Positions 42,552 to 51,536 of a DNA stretch of 64,000 bases are shown piece by piece (position 1 is the stretch's first letter; every line of letters begins with the position of its first letter). The notes beneath the pieces were generated by a model. The model was not told the DNA's origin, did not search any database, and saw nothing but the letters and a program-made list of their open reading frames with translations. This DNA comes from Geodermatophilaceae bacterium URHA0031 (GTDB lineage Bacteria > Actinomycetota > Actinomycetes > Mycobacteriales > Geodermatophilaceae). The stretch covers positions 310,001-374,000 of the forward strand of contig JHVP01000003.1 of NCBI GenBank assembly GCA_000620205.1, read 5' to 3'. The translations under genes and the position numbers were made by a program.

Positions 42552-44180
42552 ATGGCAGCAGGCGCCCCGCACGGCATGGTCGGTTGGGTCGATGCCCCGG
42601 CACCGGACGCCGTCCCGCTGTCCGAACGGACCCTCCACGTGCACGCCGGCCGCGTCCGCGTGCCCACCTACGACCGAGCCGCGCTGACCCCGGCGGTCGT
42701 CCACTTCAGCGTCGGCGGGTTTCACCGCGCCCACCAGCTCGTCTACTTCGACGACCTGGCCGAGCAGGGCATCTCCGACTGGGGGGTGGTCGGTGTCGGG
42801 CTGCACTCCCCGGCGATGCGGGACGCGCTGCGGCCGCAGGACCACCTGTACACCGTCGTCGAGCGCAGCTCCGCCGGTGAGCAGGCCCGGGTGATCGGCT
42901 CGATGGTGGACTACCACTTCGCGCCCGACTCCCCGGGGACGGTGCTGGCGCTGCTGACCGACGAGCGCACCCGCCTGGTCACCATGACCGTGACCGGCAA
43001 CGCCTACCGGATCGACGCGCACAGCGGCGAGTTCGCGCCCGACGACGCGGTGCTGGCCGACCTCGCCGACCCGCACCGCCCCCGGTCGCTGTTCGGCTAC
43101 ATCGTCGAGGCGCTCGACCTCCGCCGCCGTGCCGGCCGGCGCCCGTTCACGGTGCTGTCCTGCGACAACATGCAGCAGAACGGGGAGGCCGCCCGTGCCG
43201 CCGTGGTCGGCTTCGCGCAGCTGCGCGACGAGGTGCTGGCCCGCTGGATCGCCGACAACGTGGCCTTCCCGGGGAGCATGGTCGACCGGATCACCCCCTC
43301 GACCAGCGAAGAGGACCGGGACGGCATCGCCCGGCGGTTCGGCGTCGCGGACACCTGGCCGGTGATCACCGAGCGGTTCTCCCAGTGGGTCATGGAGGAC
43401 TCGTTCTGCAACGACCGGCCGCCGCTGGAGCGGGTCGGCGTCCAGTTCGTCGCGGACGTGGGCGACCACGAGCTGATGAAGACCCGGCTGCTCAACGCCG
43501 GCCACTCGGCGCTGGGCCACCTCGGTCAGCTGGCCGGCCTCACCCGCGTCGACGAGGTCATGGCCGACCCGGTGCTCGGCCGGTACGTGGCCCGGCTGAT
43601 GGCCGAGGAGATCGCCCCGCTGCTCCCGCCGCCGGCCGGGGTCGACCTGGCCGGGTACCAGCGGAGCCTGCTGCAGCGGTTCGCCGACCCCTCCATCGGC
43701 GACCGTCTCGACCGGCTGTGCCGGCGGGGCTCGTCGAAGGTCCCGCTGTACGTGCTGCCCACGCTGCGGACGGCGCTGGCCACCGGCCGGCCGAGCCGGT
43801 TGCTCACCCTCGCGGTCGCCGGCTGGTGCCGCTACCTGCAGGGCACCGACCTGGCCGGGGGCGAGCTCCTCGTCGTCGACGAACGCGCCGCGGAGCTGCG
43901 GCGGCTGGCCCGGGCGGGCGGCACCGACCCGCGCCCACTGCTCGCTGTGCGGTCGGTCTTCGGCGACCTGGGCGACGACCCGGCGTTCGTCGACGAGGTG
44001 GCGCAGGCCCTGCGCCGGCTGGAGCGGAACGGCGTCCGGGCCACGCTGACCGCCGCGATGGACTCCGCAGCCGATGGCCGCCACGATGCGGTCACCGCCG
44101 TCGACTCCGACCGCCGCCTGCGCACGGGCGCGATGACCCCCGTGCCGGTGGCCACGGCCGCGGTGGCGGCGAACGCCTGA
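42552..44180 (+). CDS. mannitol dehydrogenase family (long-chain polyol) oxidoreductase
   Basis: A 542-residue NAD-dependent polyol dehydrogenase. The N-terminal VVHFSVGGFHRAHQLVYFDDL holds the dinucleotide loop GxGxFHRAHQ, followed by VLSCDNMQQNG, then VAFPGSMVDRITPSTSEEDRDGI and the catalytic Lys region (KTRLLNAGHSALGHLG, with the family's Lys-x5-Asn-x2-His). Such enzymes interconvert mannitol, arabinitol or fructuronate with ketoses. A strong site AAGGAGGT lies 7 bp before the ATG. It is the first gene of an operon with HAD, CDP-glycerol-transferase-type and nucleotidyltransferase genes, so its polyol is probably used for a phosphate polymer rather than catabolism. Confidence 0.9.
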   Translation: MAAGAPHGMVGWVDAPAPDAVPLSERTLHVHAGRVRVPTYDRAALTPAVVHFSVGGFHRAHQLVYFDDLAEQGISDWGVVGVGLHSPAMRDALRPQDHLYTVVERSSAGEQARVIGSMVDYHFAPDSPGTVLALLTDERTRLVTMTVTGNAYRIDAHSGEFAPDDAVLADLADPHRPRSLFGYIVEALDLRRRAGRRPFTVLSCDNMQQNGEAARAAVVGFAQLRDEVLARWIADNVAFPGSMVDRITPSTSEEDRDGIARRFGVADTWPVITERFSQWVMEDSFCNDRPPLERVGVQFVADVGDHELMKTRLLNAGHSALGHLGQLAGLTRVDEVMADPVLGRYVARLMAEEIAPLLPPPAGVDLAGYQRSLLQRFADPSIGDRLDRLCRRGSSKVPLYVLPTLRTALATGRPSRLLTLAVAGWCRYLQGTDLAGGELLVVDERAAELRRLARAGGTDPRPLLAVRSVFGDLGDDPAFVDEVAQALRRLERNGVRATLTAAMDSAADGRHDAVTAVDSDRRLRTGAMTPVPVATAAVAANA

Positions 44181-44232
44181 TGCCCGCGTGACCGAGCCCC
44201 CCACCCGACGGACCCCTGAGGAGGGCGCACCG

Positions 44233-45003
44233 ATGCCACCGATCCCCGCAGCGCTCACCGAGCGTCTCGAGGCCCTGCTCTGCGACGCGGACGGGAACCT
44301 GTTCCCCTCCGAGGAGCCCGCCTTCGTCGCCTCCGCAGGCGTCACCAACGACTTCCTGGCCGCGCACGGCGTCGACCTGCGCTTCACCGCCGAGGAGCTC
44401 CGGCTGGCGTCGACCGGCAGGAACTTCCGGACGACGGCCGCCGAGCTGGCCGCGACCGCCGGCCGGGACGTCGTCGACCTCGACGCCTGGGTCGCTGCGG
44501 AGAAGGAGGCCGTCACCGCCCACCTCGGGCAGACCCTCCGGCCCGACGCCGAGGTCACCGCCGCGCTCACCGCGCTCTCGGCCCGACTCACGCTGGCGGC
44601 GGTGAGCTCCAGCGCGCTGTCCCGGCTGGCCGCGTGCTTCACCGCCACCGGGCTGGACGAGCTGGTCCCCGCGGCCCGCCGGTACAGCGCCGAGGACTCG
44701 CTGCCGACACCGACCAGCAAGCCGGACCCGGCCGTCTACCTGCACGCCTGCGCCGACCTCGGGATCACCCCGGAGCAGGGTCTGGCGGTCGAGGACTCGG
44801 TGCCCGGCGCGCTCTCCGCGGTCCGCGCCGGCTGCCCGACCGTGGGCAACCTGCGCTTCGTCGCGCCCGCCGAGCGGGCCCGGCGGGCCGAGCAGCTGCG
44901 CGAGGCCGGCGTCCTGGCGGTCGTCTCCTCCTGGGCCGAGCTGACCGACCTGCTCGACCCTGCGACCGAACCGGCGCTGAGCACGACGGGCGGTGACCGG
45001 TGA
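44233..45003 (+). CDS. HAD-superfamily phosphatase/phosphomutase-like protein
   Basis: A 256-residue HAD hydrolase. Motif I is LLCDADGNLFPSEEPA with nucleophile Asp (DADGN, variant of DxDGT). Motif II is in LAAVSSSAL, motif III Lys in TPTSKPDPAVYLHA and motif IV in LAVEDSVPGALSAVRAG. The cap is of the beta-phosphoglucomutase type. The ATG at 44233 has GAGGAGG 8 bp upstream; an in-frame start at 44188 lacks one. The stop overlaps the next start (GTGA). In this operon it may dephosphorylate a polyol-phosphate, which is inference. Confidence 0.88.
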   Translation: MPPIPAALTERLEALLCDADGNLFPSEEPAFVASAGVTNDFLAAHGVDLRFTAEELRLASTGRNFRTTAAELAATAGRDVVDLDAWVAAEKEAVTAHLGQTLRPDAEVTAALTALSARLTLAAVSSSALSRLAACFTATGLDELVPAARRYSAEDSLPTPTSKPDPAVYLHACADLGITPEQGLAVEDSVPGALSAVRAGCPTVGNLRFVAPAERARRAEQLREAGVLAVVSSWAELTDLLDPATEPALSTTGGDR

Positions 45004-46097
45004 AGGTCGTCCTGAACAGCTTCCGCGGGGTCTACTCCGACAGCCCCCGCGCCCTCTACGAGGCCCTCCGCGAGCGCGGGGACCACCACGAGTACGTCTG
45101 GCTGGCCCGGCCCGACCGGGTCGGGGACTTCCCGGCCGACGTGACCACGGTCGACTTCGGCAGCGCCGAGGCGCGCGCCGCCCTGGAGTCCGCGGACGTG
45201 GTCGTCTCCAACGACCACATCGGCTTCGACTGGGAGAAGCGGCCCGGCACCACCTACCTGCAGACCTGGCACGGCACCCCGCTCAAGCGGATCCACAACG
45301 ACGTCCTGTGGGCGCCCGAGGGCCGGCTGGCCTACCTGGACACCGAGATCGCCCGCTGGGACGCGCTGCTCTCCCCGAACCCGGCGAGCACCCCGCGGTT
45401 CCGGAAGGCCTTCGGCTTCACCGGCCCGGTGCACGAGACCGGCTACCCGCGCAACGACGTCCTCAGCTCACCGGACCGGGACCGGATCCGCGCCGAGGTC
45501 CGCGCGCAGCTGGGCATCGCCGACGGGGTCACCGCCGTGCTGTACACCCCCACCTGGCGTGACGACCTCGTCTTCGCCGAGGGCGGCGGCCCGCAGCACA
45601 GCTTCCCGCTGGACCTCAACGAGTTCGCCGCCGACCTCGGCGAGGACCACGTGCTGCTGCTCCGGCTGCACCAGATGGTCGCCGACCGGCTGGAGTTCCC
45701 CGAGGGCGGGCCGGTCCGCGACGTGTCCGCCCACCCCGACATCCGGTACCTGTACCTGGCCGCCGACGTCCTGGTCACCGACTACTCCTCGACCATGTTC
45801 GACTTCGCGGTCACCGGCCGGCCGATCATCAACTTCACCTACGACCTGGACTACTTCCAGAACGAGCTGCGCGGGTTCTACTTCGACCTCGCCGAGGCCG
45901 CGCCCGGCCCGCTGCTGGCGACCAGCGACGAGGTCCTGGCCGCCATCGCCGAGCTCAGCGGCCGGCCGTGGGTGCCCACCCCGCAGTACACCCGCTTCCA
46001 GGAGACGTTCTGCTCCCTGGAGGACGGCCACGCCACCGAACGGGTCCTGGACCTGTTCTTCCCGCCTCAGCCACCGAACAACGAACCGAGGAGATGA
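45000..46097 (+). CDS. CDP-glycerol glycerophosphotransferase (TagB/TagF) family protein
   Basis: A 365-residue GT-B-type polymerase. Family blocks are LQTWHGTPLKRIHNDV (about residues 87-102), HETGYPRNDVL, VLYTPTWRDD, LLLRLHQMV and VLVTDYSSTMFDFAVTGRPIINFTYDLDYF near residue 260. These are the TagF-type motifs used to join polyol-phosphate units from CDP-polyol donors, in wall teichoic acid and some capsules. No signal peptide or helix is seen, so it works at the inner membrane face. It is coupled to the HAD gene by GTGA and precedes the nucleotidyltransferase gene. Confidence 0.92.
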   Translation: MKVVLNSFRGVYSDSPRALYEALRERGDHHEYVWLARPDRVGDFPADVTTVDFGSAEARAALESADVVVSNDHIGFDWEKRPGTTYLQTWHGTPLKRIHNDVLWAPEGRLAYLDTEIARWDALLSPNPASTPRFRKAFGFTGPVHETGYPRNDVLSSPDRDRIRAEVRAQLGIADGVTAVLYTPTWRDDLVFAEGGGPQHSFPLDLNEFAADLGEDHVLLLRLHQMVADRLEFPEGGPVRDVSAHPDIRYLYLAADVLVTDYSSTMFDFAVTGRPIINFTYDLDYFQNELRGFYFDLAEAAPGPLLATSDEVLAAIAELSGRPWVPTPQYTRFQETFCSLEDGHATERVLDLFFPPQPPNNEPRR

Positions 46098-46099
46098 GC

Positions 46100-46921
46100 A
46101 TGCGCACTGCAGACCCGATCCTGACCGGGCACAGCGATCGGCGGTCGCGTCCGGCCGTCGCCGGTCGTTCGTCCGACGCCTCCACCGCCCCTCCGCAGGT
46201 GGTCATCCTCGCCGCCGGGATGGGCACCCGGCTGGGCCGCAAGCTGCCCAAGCCGCTGACCCCGCTGATGGACGGCCGCAGCATCATGCAGCAGCAGCTG
46301 GACGGGATCCGTGCCGTCTTCGGCGACGCGGTGTGCGTGAGCGCGGTCGTCGGCTATCGCGCGAAGGCGGTCATGCGCGCGCACCCGGACCTGCGGTTCG
46401 CGTTCAACCCGGACTTCGCGATCACCAACACCTCGCAGAGCCTGCTGCGTGCGCTGCGGTCCTCGCACCCGGGCGGGGTGCTCTGGCTGAACGGGGACGT
46501 CGTCTTCGACCCCGCCGTGCTCGACCACGCCGCGTCGCTGGTGCACGCCGACGAGAGCTTCGTCTGCGTCGACACCTCCACGGTCGCCGACGAGGAGGTC
46601 AAGTACACCCTCGACGAGGACGGCTTCATCAAGGAGCTCTCCAAGACCGTGGTCGGTGGGCTCGGCGAGGCGGTGGGCATCAACTACGTGTCCGGCGCTG
46701 ACAAGCAGTCGCTGGTCGAGCACCTCGGCGGATGCGCGGCGAACGACTACTTCGAGCGCGGCATGGAGTTGGCGATCCAGCACGCGGGCGTCCGCTTCCA
46801 CCCGCTGGACATCTCCCGGTTCTCCGCCGTCGAGGTCGACTTCGACGAGGACCTGCAGCGGGCGAACACCTGGCTGGGTTCCCGTGCGGCGCTCGAACCG
46901 CTGTCCTCCGAGCTCGGCTGA
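46100..46921 (+). CDS. sugar/polyol-phosphate nucleotidyltransferase (LicC-like)
   Basis: A 273-residue GT-A-type nucleotidyltransferase. After a ~30-residue lead, PQVVILAAGMGTRLGRKLPKPLTPLMDG is the NTP-binding signature (GxGxR...PK). Next come DFAITNTSQSLLRAL and the metal Asp in LWLNGDVVFD, as in choline-phosphate cytidylyltransferases. A CTP-using enzyme making a CDP-polyol would fit the operon. The ATG at 46100 is preferred over one at 46094 because AGGAG (46089-46093) then lies 6 bp upstream. It is followed by a strong terminator, so the operon ends here. Confidence 0.9.
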   Translation: MRTADPILTGHSDRRSRPAVAGRSSDASTAPPQVVILAAGMGTRLGRKLPKPLTPLMDGRSIMQQQLDGIRAVFGDAVCVSAVVGYRAKAVMRAHPDLRFAFNPDFAITNTSQSLLRALRSSHPGGVLWLNGDVVFDPAVLDHAASLVHADESFVCVDTSTVADEEVKYTLDEDGFIKELSKTVVGGLGEAVGINYVSGADKQSLVEHLGGCAANDYFERGMELAIQHAGVRFHPLDISRFSAVEVDFDEDLQRANTWLGSRAALEPLSSELG

Positions 46922-46938
46922 GCGACCCGGTCCCACCG

Positions 46939-46975
46939 ACGAGCGCCCCACCCCGACCCGGGGTGGGGCGCTCGT
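46939..46975. terminator. bidirectional terminator between the envelope operon and the LLM gene
   Basis: ACGAGCGCCCCACCCCG (46939-46955) pairs exactly with 46959-46975 around an ACC loop. It lies between the convergent nucleotidyltransferase and LLM oxidoreductase genes. Confidence 0.88.
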
Positions 46976-46979
46976 GGGT

Positions 46980-47909
46980 TCAGCCCAGCTGCGGGGCGAC
47001 CTCGGCGGCCACCAGGTCGAGGTGGTCGAGGTCGCTGAGGTCGAGCACCTGCAGGTACACCCGGCTCGCCCCGGCCTCCGCGTAGCGGCCCAGGGTGTCC
47101 ACCGCCTGGGCGGGCGTGCCGGCGACACCGTTGCGGCGCAGCTCGTCGACGTCCCGTCCGATGGTCGCGGCCCGGCGCCGCAGCTCGGCGTCGTCCCGCC
47201 CGACGCAGAGCACCAGGGCGGAGCTGCGCACCAGGTCGGCGGGGTCGCGGCCGGCCTCCGCGCAGGCCTCGTGCACCCCGGCGAACAGCCGCGCGTTGTC
47301 CACGGCCGAGGCGAAGGGCACGTTGAACTCCGCGGCGTACCGGGCGGCCAGCCGCGGTGTGCGCTTCCGGCCGCGGCCGCCGACCAGGACGGGGACGCCG
47401 CCGGCCTGCACCGGCTTGGGCAGCGCCGGTGAGCCGCTGAGCTGGTAGTGCGTGCCGGCGAAGTCGAACCTCTCCCCCGCCGGGGTGCCCCAGAGCCCGG
47501 TGATCACCGCCAGCTGCTCCTCGTAGCGGTCGAAACGTTCGCCGAGCTCGGGGAACGGGATGCCGTAGGCGGCGTGCTCCTCGGCGAACCAGCCGGACCC
47601 GATGCCCAGCTCGACCCGGCCGCCGCTCATCTGGTCGACCTGCGCCACCGCGATGGCCAGCGGCCCGGGCAGCCGGAAGGTGGCCGCGGTCATCAGCGTG
47701 CCGAGCCGGATGCGGCTGGTCTCCCGGGCCAGCCCGGCCAGGGTGACCCAGGCGTCGGTCGGGCCGGGCAGCCCGTCCCCGCCCATGGTCAGGTAGTGGT
47801 CGGAGCGGAAGAAGGCGTCGAAGCCGGTCTCCTCGGTGCGCCGGGCCACCGCGAGCAGGTCGTCGTAGGTCGCGCCCATCTGGGGTTCGGTGAAGATCCG
47901 TAGCTGCAC
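46980..47909 (-). CDS. LLM-class F420-dependent oxidoreductase
   Basis: A 309-residue TIM-barrel enzyme of the luciferase-like family. The N-terminal MQLRIFTEPQMGATYDDLLAVARRTEETGFDAFFRSDHYL and the following LAGLARETSRIRLGTLMTAATFRLPGPLAIAVAQVDQMSGGRVELGIGSGW are characteristic, with GIGSGWF.EEHAAYGIPF typical of the TIGR03560-type F420 group. The cofactor is predicted from the family and the substrate is unknown. The GTG at 47909 follows TACGTT (47921-47916) by 6 bp, so it is probably leaderless. It is transcribed against the envelope operon. Confidence 0.9.
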   Translation of the reverse strand: MQLRIFTEPQMGATYDDLLAVARRTEETGFDAFFRSDHYLTMGGDGLPGPTDAWVTLAGLARETSRIRLGTLMTAATFRLPGPLAIAVAQVDQMSGGRVELGIGSGWFAEEHAAYGIPFPELGERFDRYEEQLAVITGLWGTPAGERFDFAGTHYQLSGSPALPKPVQAGGVPVLVGGRGRKRTPRLAARYAAEFNVPFASAVDNARLFAGVHEACAEAGRDPADLVRSSALVLCVGRDDAELRRRAATIGRDVDELRRNGVAGTPAQAVDTLGRYAEAGASRVYLQVLDLSDLDHLDLVAAEVAPQLG

Positions 47910-48023
47910 CGCCCGAACGTAGCCAGCGGCCGGCCCCGCTGCTGCGCGGGATTCCGCTTGGGGGTGTGCCGGGAGGCGATGCCGGGCAGGATGATCGCGA
48001 CGCGATCAACCGGAGGTGCTGGA

Positions 48024-49457
48024 GTGTTCCGCAGGAAGAGCCGGACAGAGGTCATCGGCGCCGAGTTGCAGGAGGGCTTCGCCCACATCGGCGCAGCCGT
48101 TGCCGAGGCCCGCAAGGCGACGGCGGAGCAGTTGGGCCCGCAGGTCGCCGCCGCCGCCAAGGCCGCGCAGCAGACGTACGCCGCAGACGTCGCCCCACGG
48201 GTCGAGGCGGCGGTCGCCGCGATCGGCCCGCAGCTCGACGCCGCACGGGAGGTCCTCGTGCCCCGCCTGGACGCCGCGCGGGAGACCCTCGTCCCGCGGA
48301 TCGAGGCGGCCCAGAAGAGCCTCGCGCCGCGGATCGAGGCCGCGCAGAAGGCCTACGAGTCCGACGTCGTGCCCCGGCTGGAGGCGGCCACCAAGGTCGC
48401 CCGCGCGAACCTGGAGACCGCCGTCGCCGCGGCCGCCCCGCGGATCGAGGCGGCACGGGTGGCTGCCGGTCCGGCACTGGACGCCGCCCGGACCAACCTC
48501 GCCGCCCAGGTGGCGGCGACCGCCCCGCGGATCACCGCGGCGCGCGAGGCCGCCGGTCCGCGGATCAGCGCCGCCCGTGAGGCGGCCGGCCCGGCGTTGG
48601 ACAGCGCCCGGGCCAACCTCGCCGCGCAGGTCGAGGCCGCCCGCGCCCAGCTCGACTCCCGCAGCGCCGACCTCGCCGCGACCGCGGCGACGCTGAGCGC
48701 GGCCACCGCCAAGCAGACCGACAAGGTCCGCAAGGACGCGGCGGCCGCCGCGGAGGCCGCGCGGGTGCAGGCCGCCGTCCGGGTCGCCGCGCTCAAGGCC
48801 GCTGCCGACGCCACGACCAGCGCCGCGGGCAAGAAGGCGGACAAGCTCAGCAAGAGGGCCGACAAGCTGGCTCAGAAGGCGGCCAAGCGGCGCGCGGAGA
48901 TGGAGAAGGCGACCGCCAAGGCCCGCAAGCAGGCCGCCAAGCGCACCGCGGCGACCGTGACGTCGGTCAAGCGCAGCGTGGGCATCGAGAAGGAGCCGCG
49001 CCGCTGGCCGTGGGTGGTCGCCGCCCTGGCCGCGATCGCCGCGGGTGTGGTCGTCCTGATCCGCCGCAACGCCCCCGAGGACCAGTGGATGCCCGCGCCG
49101 ACCGGCGACGGCCCCGTGCCCAGCTACCGAGAGGACCCCGTGCCCAGTTCACCGAGCACTCCCGCAGGCGGATCCGAGAGCCCCGAGGCCCAGGGCAAGA
49201 CGGTGTCCACGTCGATGACAGCGCCGTCGGACTCCGGGCCGGCCGAGGGCGGCATCGGTGCGCTCGAGGCCGAGCCGGCATCCGGCTCCGGCGAGCCCAG
49301 CAACCAGGACCGTCCGACCACCGCGACCGGCAGCACCAACGACCCGGACAGCCCGGTGGCCACGGCCGCTCCCGACAGCTTCACCGAGGCCCCCGGCAGC
49401 GCCGGCAACTCGGCGCCCAGCCGGGGCACCCGCCCCGACGAGGACGCCGCGGGCTGA
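48024..49457 (+). CDS. helical-repeat membrane protein, unknown function
   Basis: A 477-residue protein dominated by Ala-rich amphipathic helices. Residues ~15-230 carry degenerate ~11/22-residue repeats around APRIEAA, APALDAAR and NLAAQVAA that resemble apolipoprotein-type or perilipin-like lipid-binding helices. Residues ~230-325 are Lys/Ala-rich coiled coil ([21 protein letters not shown]). A single helix follows ([19 protein letters not shown], about residues 327-346), then a Ser/Pro/Gly-rich disordered tail. I know no named function. The GTG at 48024 has GGAGGTG 5 bp upstream. It precedes lipA on the same strand, separated by a strong terminator. Confidence 0.75.
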   Translation: MFRRKSRTEVIGAELQEGFAHIGAAVAEARKATAEQLGPQVAAAAKAAQQTYAADVAPRVEAAVAAIGPQLDAAREVLVPRLDAARETLVPRIEAAQKSLAPRIEAAQKAYESDVVPRLEAATKVARANLETAVAAAAPRIEAARVAAGPALDAARTNLAAQVAATAPRITAAREAAGPRISAAREAAGPALDSARANLAAQVEAARAQLDSRSADLAATAATLSAATAKQTDKVRKDAAAAAEAARVQAAVRVAALKAAADATTSAAGKKADKLSKRADKLAQKAAKRRAEMEKATAKARKQAAKRTAATVTSVKRSVGIEKEPRRWPWVVAALAAIAAGVVVLIRRNAPEDQWMPAPTGDGPVPSYREDPVPSSPSTPAGGSESPEAQGKTVSTSMTAPSDSGPAEGGIGALEAEPASGSGEPSNQDRPTTATGSTNDPDSPVATAAPDSFTEAPGSAGNSAPSRGTRPDEDAAG

Positions 49458-49475
49458 CCTCCGCACCACCCGCTC

Positions 49476-49516
49476 CAGCACAGGGGCCCAGCCGACCCGG
49501 CTGGGCCCCTGTGCTG
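49476..49516 (+). terminator. terminator hairpin after the helical-repeat gene
   Basis: CAGCACAGGGGCCCAGCCG (49476-49494) pairs exactly with 49498-49516, a 19-bp stem with an ACC loop, the longest perfect stem in the window apart from the 7.5-kb palindrome. It ends 34 bp before the lipA promoter. Confidence 0.9.
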
Positions 49517-49563
49517 CGTCCGGGGCCCGAGGCGTGCCGATCGGCCGGAGTACGGTGCAGGTC

Positions 49564-50553
49564 ATGAGCCTGGGCATGGAGGAGGCGGCGCCGGCGACCC
49601 CGGCGGCGTCCTCCGGGATCGAGCCGGCCGGTCGCAAGCTGCTCCGCCTGGAGGTCCGCAACAGCCAGACACCCATCGAGCGCAAGCCCGAGTGGATCAA
49701 GACGAAGCTGAAGACCGGCCCGGAGTACACCGAGCTCAAGTCGCTGGTCCGCCGCGAGGGTCTGCACACGGTCTGCGAAGAGGCCGGCTGCCCCAACATC
49801 TACGAGTGCTGGGAAGACCGCGAGGCCACCTTCCTCATCGGCGGCGACCAGTGCACCCGGCGCTGCGACTTCTGCCAGATCGACACCGGCAAGCCCGCCG
49901 ACTTCGACGCCGACGAGCCCCGCCGGGTCGCCGAGAGCGTCGTCTCGATGGGGCTGCGGTACGCCACCATCACCGGTGTCGCCCGCGACGACCTGCCCGA
50001 CGGCGGTGCCTGGCTGTACGCCGAGACGGTCCGGCAGATCCACGAGCAGATCCCCGGCTGCGGCGTCGAGCTGCTCATCCCCGACTTCAACGCCGATCCC
50101 GACCAGCTGGCCGAGGTCTTCTCCTCCCGGCCCGAGGTGCTGGCGCACAACGTCGAGACCGTGCCGCGGATCTTCAAGCGGATCCGCCCCGGGTTCCGGT
50201 TCGAGCGCTCGCTGTCGGTCATCACCGCCGCCCGCGAGGCCGGGCTGGTCACCAAGTCCAACCTGATCCTCGGCATGGGCGAGGAGCCGCACGAGGTCGT
50301 CGAGGCCATGCAGGCCCTGCACGACGCCGGCTGCGACCTGCTGACGATCACCCAGTACCTGCGGCCCAGCGTCCGGCACCACCCGGTCATCCGGTGGGTC
50401 AAGCCCGAGGAGTTCGTCGGCTTCCAGGCACAGGCCGAGGAGATGGGCTTCGCCGGTGTGCTGGCCGGCCCGCTGGTGCGCAGCTCCTACCGCGCCGGCC
50501 GGCTCTACCAGCAGGCCGCCGAGGCGCGCGGGCTCACGATCACCACCGCCTGA
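49564..50553 (+). CDS. lipA: lipoyl synthase
   Basis: A 329-residue radical-SAM enzyme that inserts two sulfurs into octanoyl-lysine. The auxiliary 4Fe-4S cluster ligands are Cys71, Cys76 and Cys82 ([12 protein letters not shown]). The radical-SAM cluster ligands are Cys97, Cys101 and Cys104 (CTRRCDFC). The C-terminal RSSYRAG holds the conserved Ser ligand. The ATG at 49564 follows TACGGT (49551-49556) by 7 bp, so it is probably leaderless; the upstream in-frame sequence is antisense-like. It completes the pathway begun by LipB and serves SucB here and GcvH elsewhere. Confidence 0.96.
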   Translation: MSLGMEEAAPATPAASSGIEPAGRKLLRLEVRNSQTPIERKPEWIKTKLKTGPEYTELKSLVRREGLHTVCEEAGCPNIYECWEDREATFLIGGDQCTRRCDFCQIDTGKPADFDADEPRRVAESVVSMGLRYATITGVARDDLPDGGAWLYAETVRQIHEQIPGCGVELLIPDFNADPDQLAEVFSSRPEVLAHNVETVPRIFKRIRPGFRFERSLSVITAAREAGLVTKSNLILGMGEEPHEVVEAMQALHDAGCDLLTITQYLRPSVRHHPVIRWVKPEEFVGFQAQAEEMGFAGVLAGPLVRSSYRAGRLYQQAAEARGLTITTA

Positions 50554-50576
50554 GCCTCGGCCCCGCTCGTCCCTCA

Positions 50577-50627
50577 CCCCGCTGGGGGCCCGCTCCGTGC
50601 GCGGTGCGCGGAGCGGGCTCAGCGGGG
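50577..50627 (+). terminator. terminator hairpin after lipA
   Basis: CCCCGCTG (50577-50584) pairs with CAGCGGGG (50620-50627), and CCCGCTCCG (50589-50597) pairs with CGGAGCGGG (50609-50617). It lies 24 bp after the lipA stop and directly abuts the DUF4191 promoter. Confidence 0.8.
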
Positions 50628-50642
50628 TCCTATCCTGGGGGC

Positions 50643-51485
50643 ATGGCACGCAGCAGGTCCACCGACACCTCCGCTCCCTCCGGCAAGGCCGGCCGGGGCC
50701 CGGCCGGCGGACCGCCCGGACGCGGCAGCAAGGGCTCGACGGCCGTGGGCGCAGGCACGAAGGGCAAGCCCAAGGTCGGCAAGGACGGCAAGCCGAAGGT
50801 GTCGCGGCTGGCGAAGATGAAGAACCAGGTCGGCATGATCAGCCAGGCCTACAAGCTGACCTACAAGAACGACCCCAAGCTCCCCTGGGTGATGCTCATC
50901 GCCTTCGTGGTGGTCGTCGCGGTGGTCGAGCTGATCGGCATCCTGCTCGGCTCGCCGTTCCTCTTCCTGCCCATCGCCGTCCTGCTCGGCCTGCTGGCCG
51001 CGCTGATCGTCTTCGGTCGCCGGGCCCAGAGCACCGCGTACCGGCAGGTCGAGGGCCAGCCCGGCGCCGCCAGCTGGGTGCTCGAGGGCATGCGCGGCGA
51101 CTGGCGGGTCACGTCGGGCGCCGCGGGCAACCGTGAGCTGGACGCCGTCCACCGGGTGCTCGGTCGGCCCGGCATCGTGCTGGTCGCCGAGGGCAACCCC
51201 CAGCGGGTGCGCAGCCTGATCGCCCAGGAGAAGCGGCGGATCGCCAAGGTCGTCGGCGACACCCCGATCTACGACGTCACGGTCGGCGACGGCGAGGGCC
51301 AGGTCCCCCTCAAGAAGCTCAGCGCCCACGTCATGAAGCTCCCCCGCAACCTCTCCGCGGCCGAGGTCAACGCCCTCGGCAAGCGGATGGCCGCCCTCGG
51401 CGGCGCCCGGATGCCGGTGCCCGGCGGTCCCCTCCCCGGCGGCCGTCAGATGTCGGTCAGCCAGCGCCAGGTCCGCCGGCGGTAG
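50643..51485 (+). CDS. DUF4191 family membrane protein
   Basis: A 280-residue protein. A basic, disordered N-terminus (~60 residues, repeated GKPKVGKDGKPKVSR) is followed by KMKNQVGMISQAYKLTYKNDPKLPWVMLIAFVVVVAVVELIGILLGSPFLFLPIAVLLGLLAALIVFGRRAQ, two helices that define DUF4191, and a cytosolic alpha/beta domain (ASWVLEGMRGDWRVT; GRPGIVLVAEG). Function is unknown; its neighbour position to lipA and glnA matches Rv2219. The ATG at 50643 follows TATCCT (50631-50636) by 6 bp, so it is probably leaderless. Confidence 0.92.
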   Translation: MARSRSTDTSAPSGKAGRGPAGGPPGRGSKGSTAVGAGTKGKPKVGKDGKPKVSRLAKMKNQVGMISQAYKLTYKNDPKLPWVMLIAFVVVVAVVELIGILLGSPFLFLPIAVLLGLLAALIVFGRRAQSTAYRQVEGQPGAASWVLEGMRGDWRVTSGAAGNRELDAVHRVLGRPGIVLVAEGNPQRVRSLIAQEKRRIAKVVGDTPIYDVTVGDGEGQVPLKKLSAHVMKLPRNLSAAEVNALGKRMAALGGARMPVPGGPLPGGRQMSVSQRQVRRR

Positions 51486-51498
51486 CCCCCTGCACGCC

Positions 51499-51529
51499 AC
51501 GCCCCGGCCGCGCTGTGCGGCCGGGGCGT
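51499..51529. terminator. bidirectional terminator between DUF4191 and ABC permease genes
   Basis: ACGCCCCGGCCGC (51499-51511) pairs exactly with 51517-51529 around a 5-nt loop, between two convergent stops. Confidence 0.85.
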
Positions 51530-51536
51530 CCGCGTG

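Noticed and set aside
42092-42667. Minus-strand frame upstream of leuS that could be a gene
   Set aside because: It crosses the leader peptide promoter and the start of the polyol dehydrogenase gene and has no recognisable domain.
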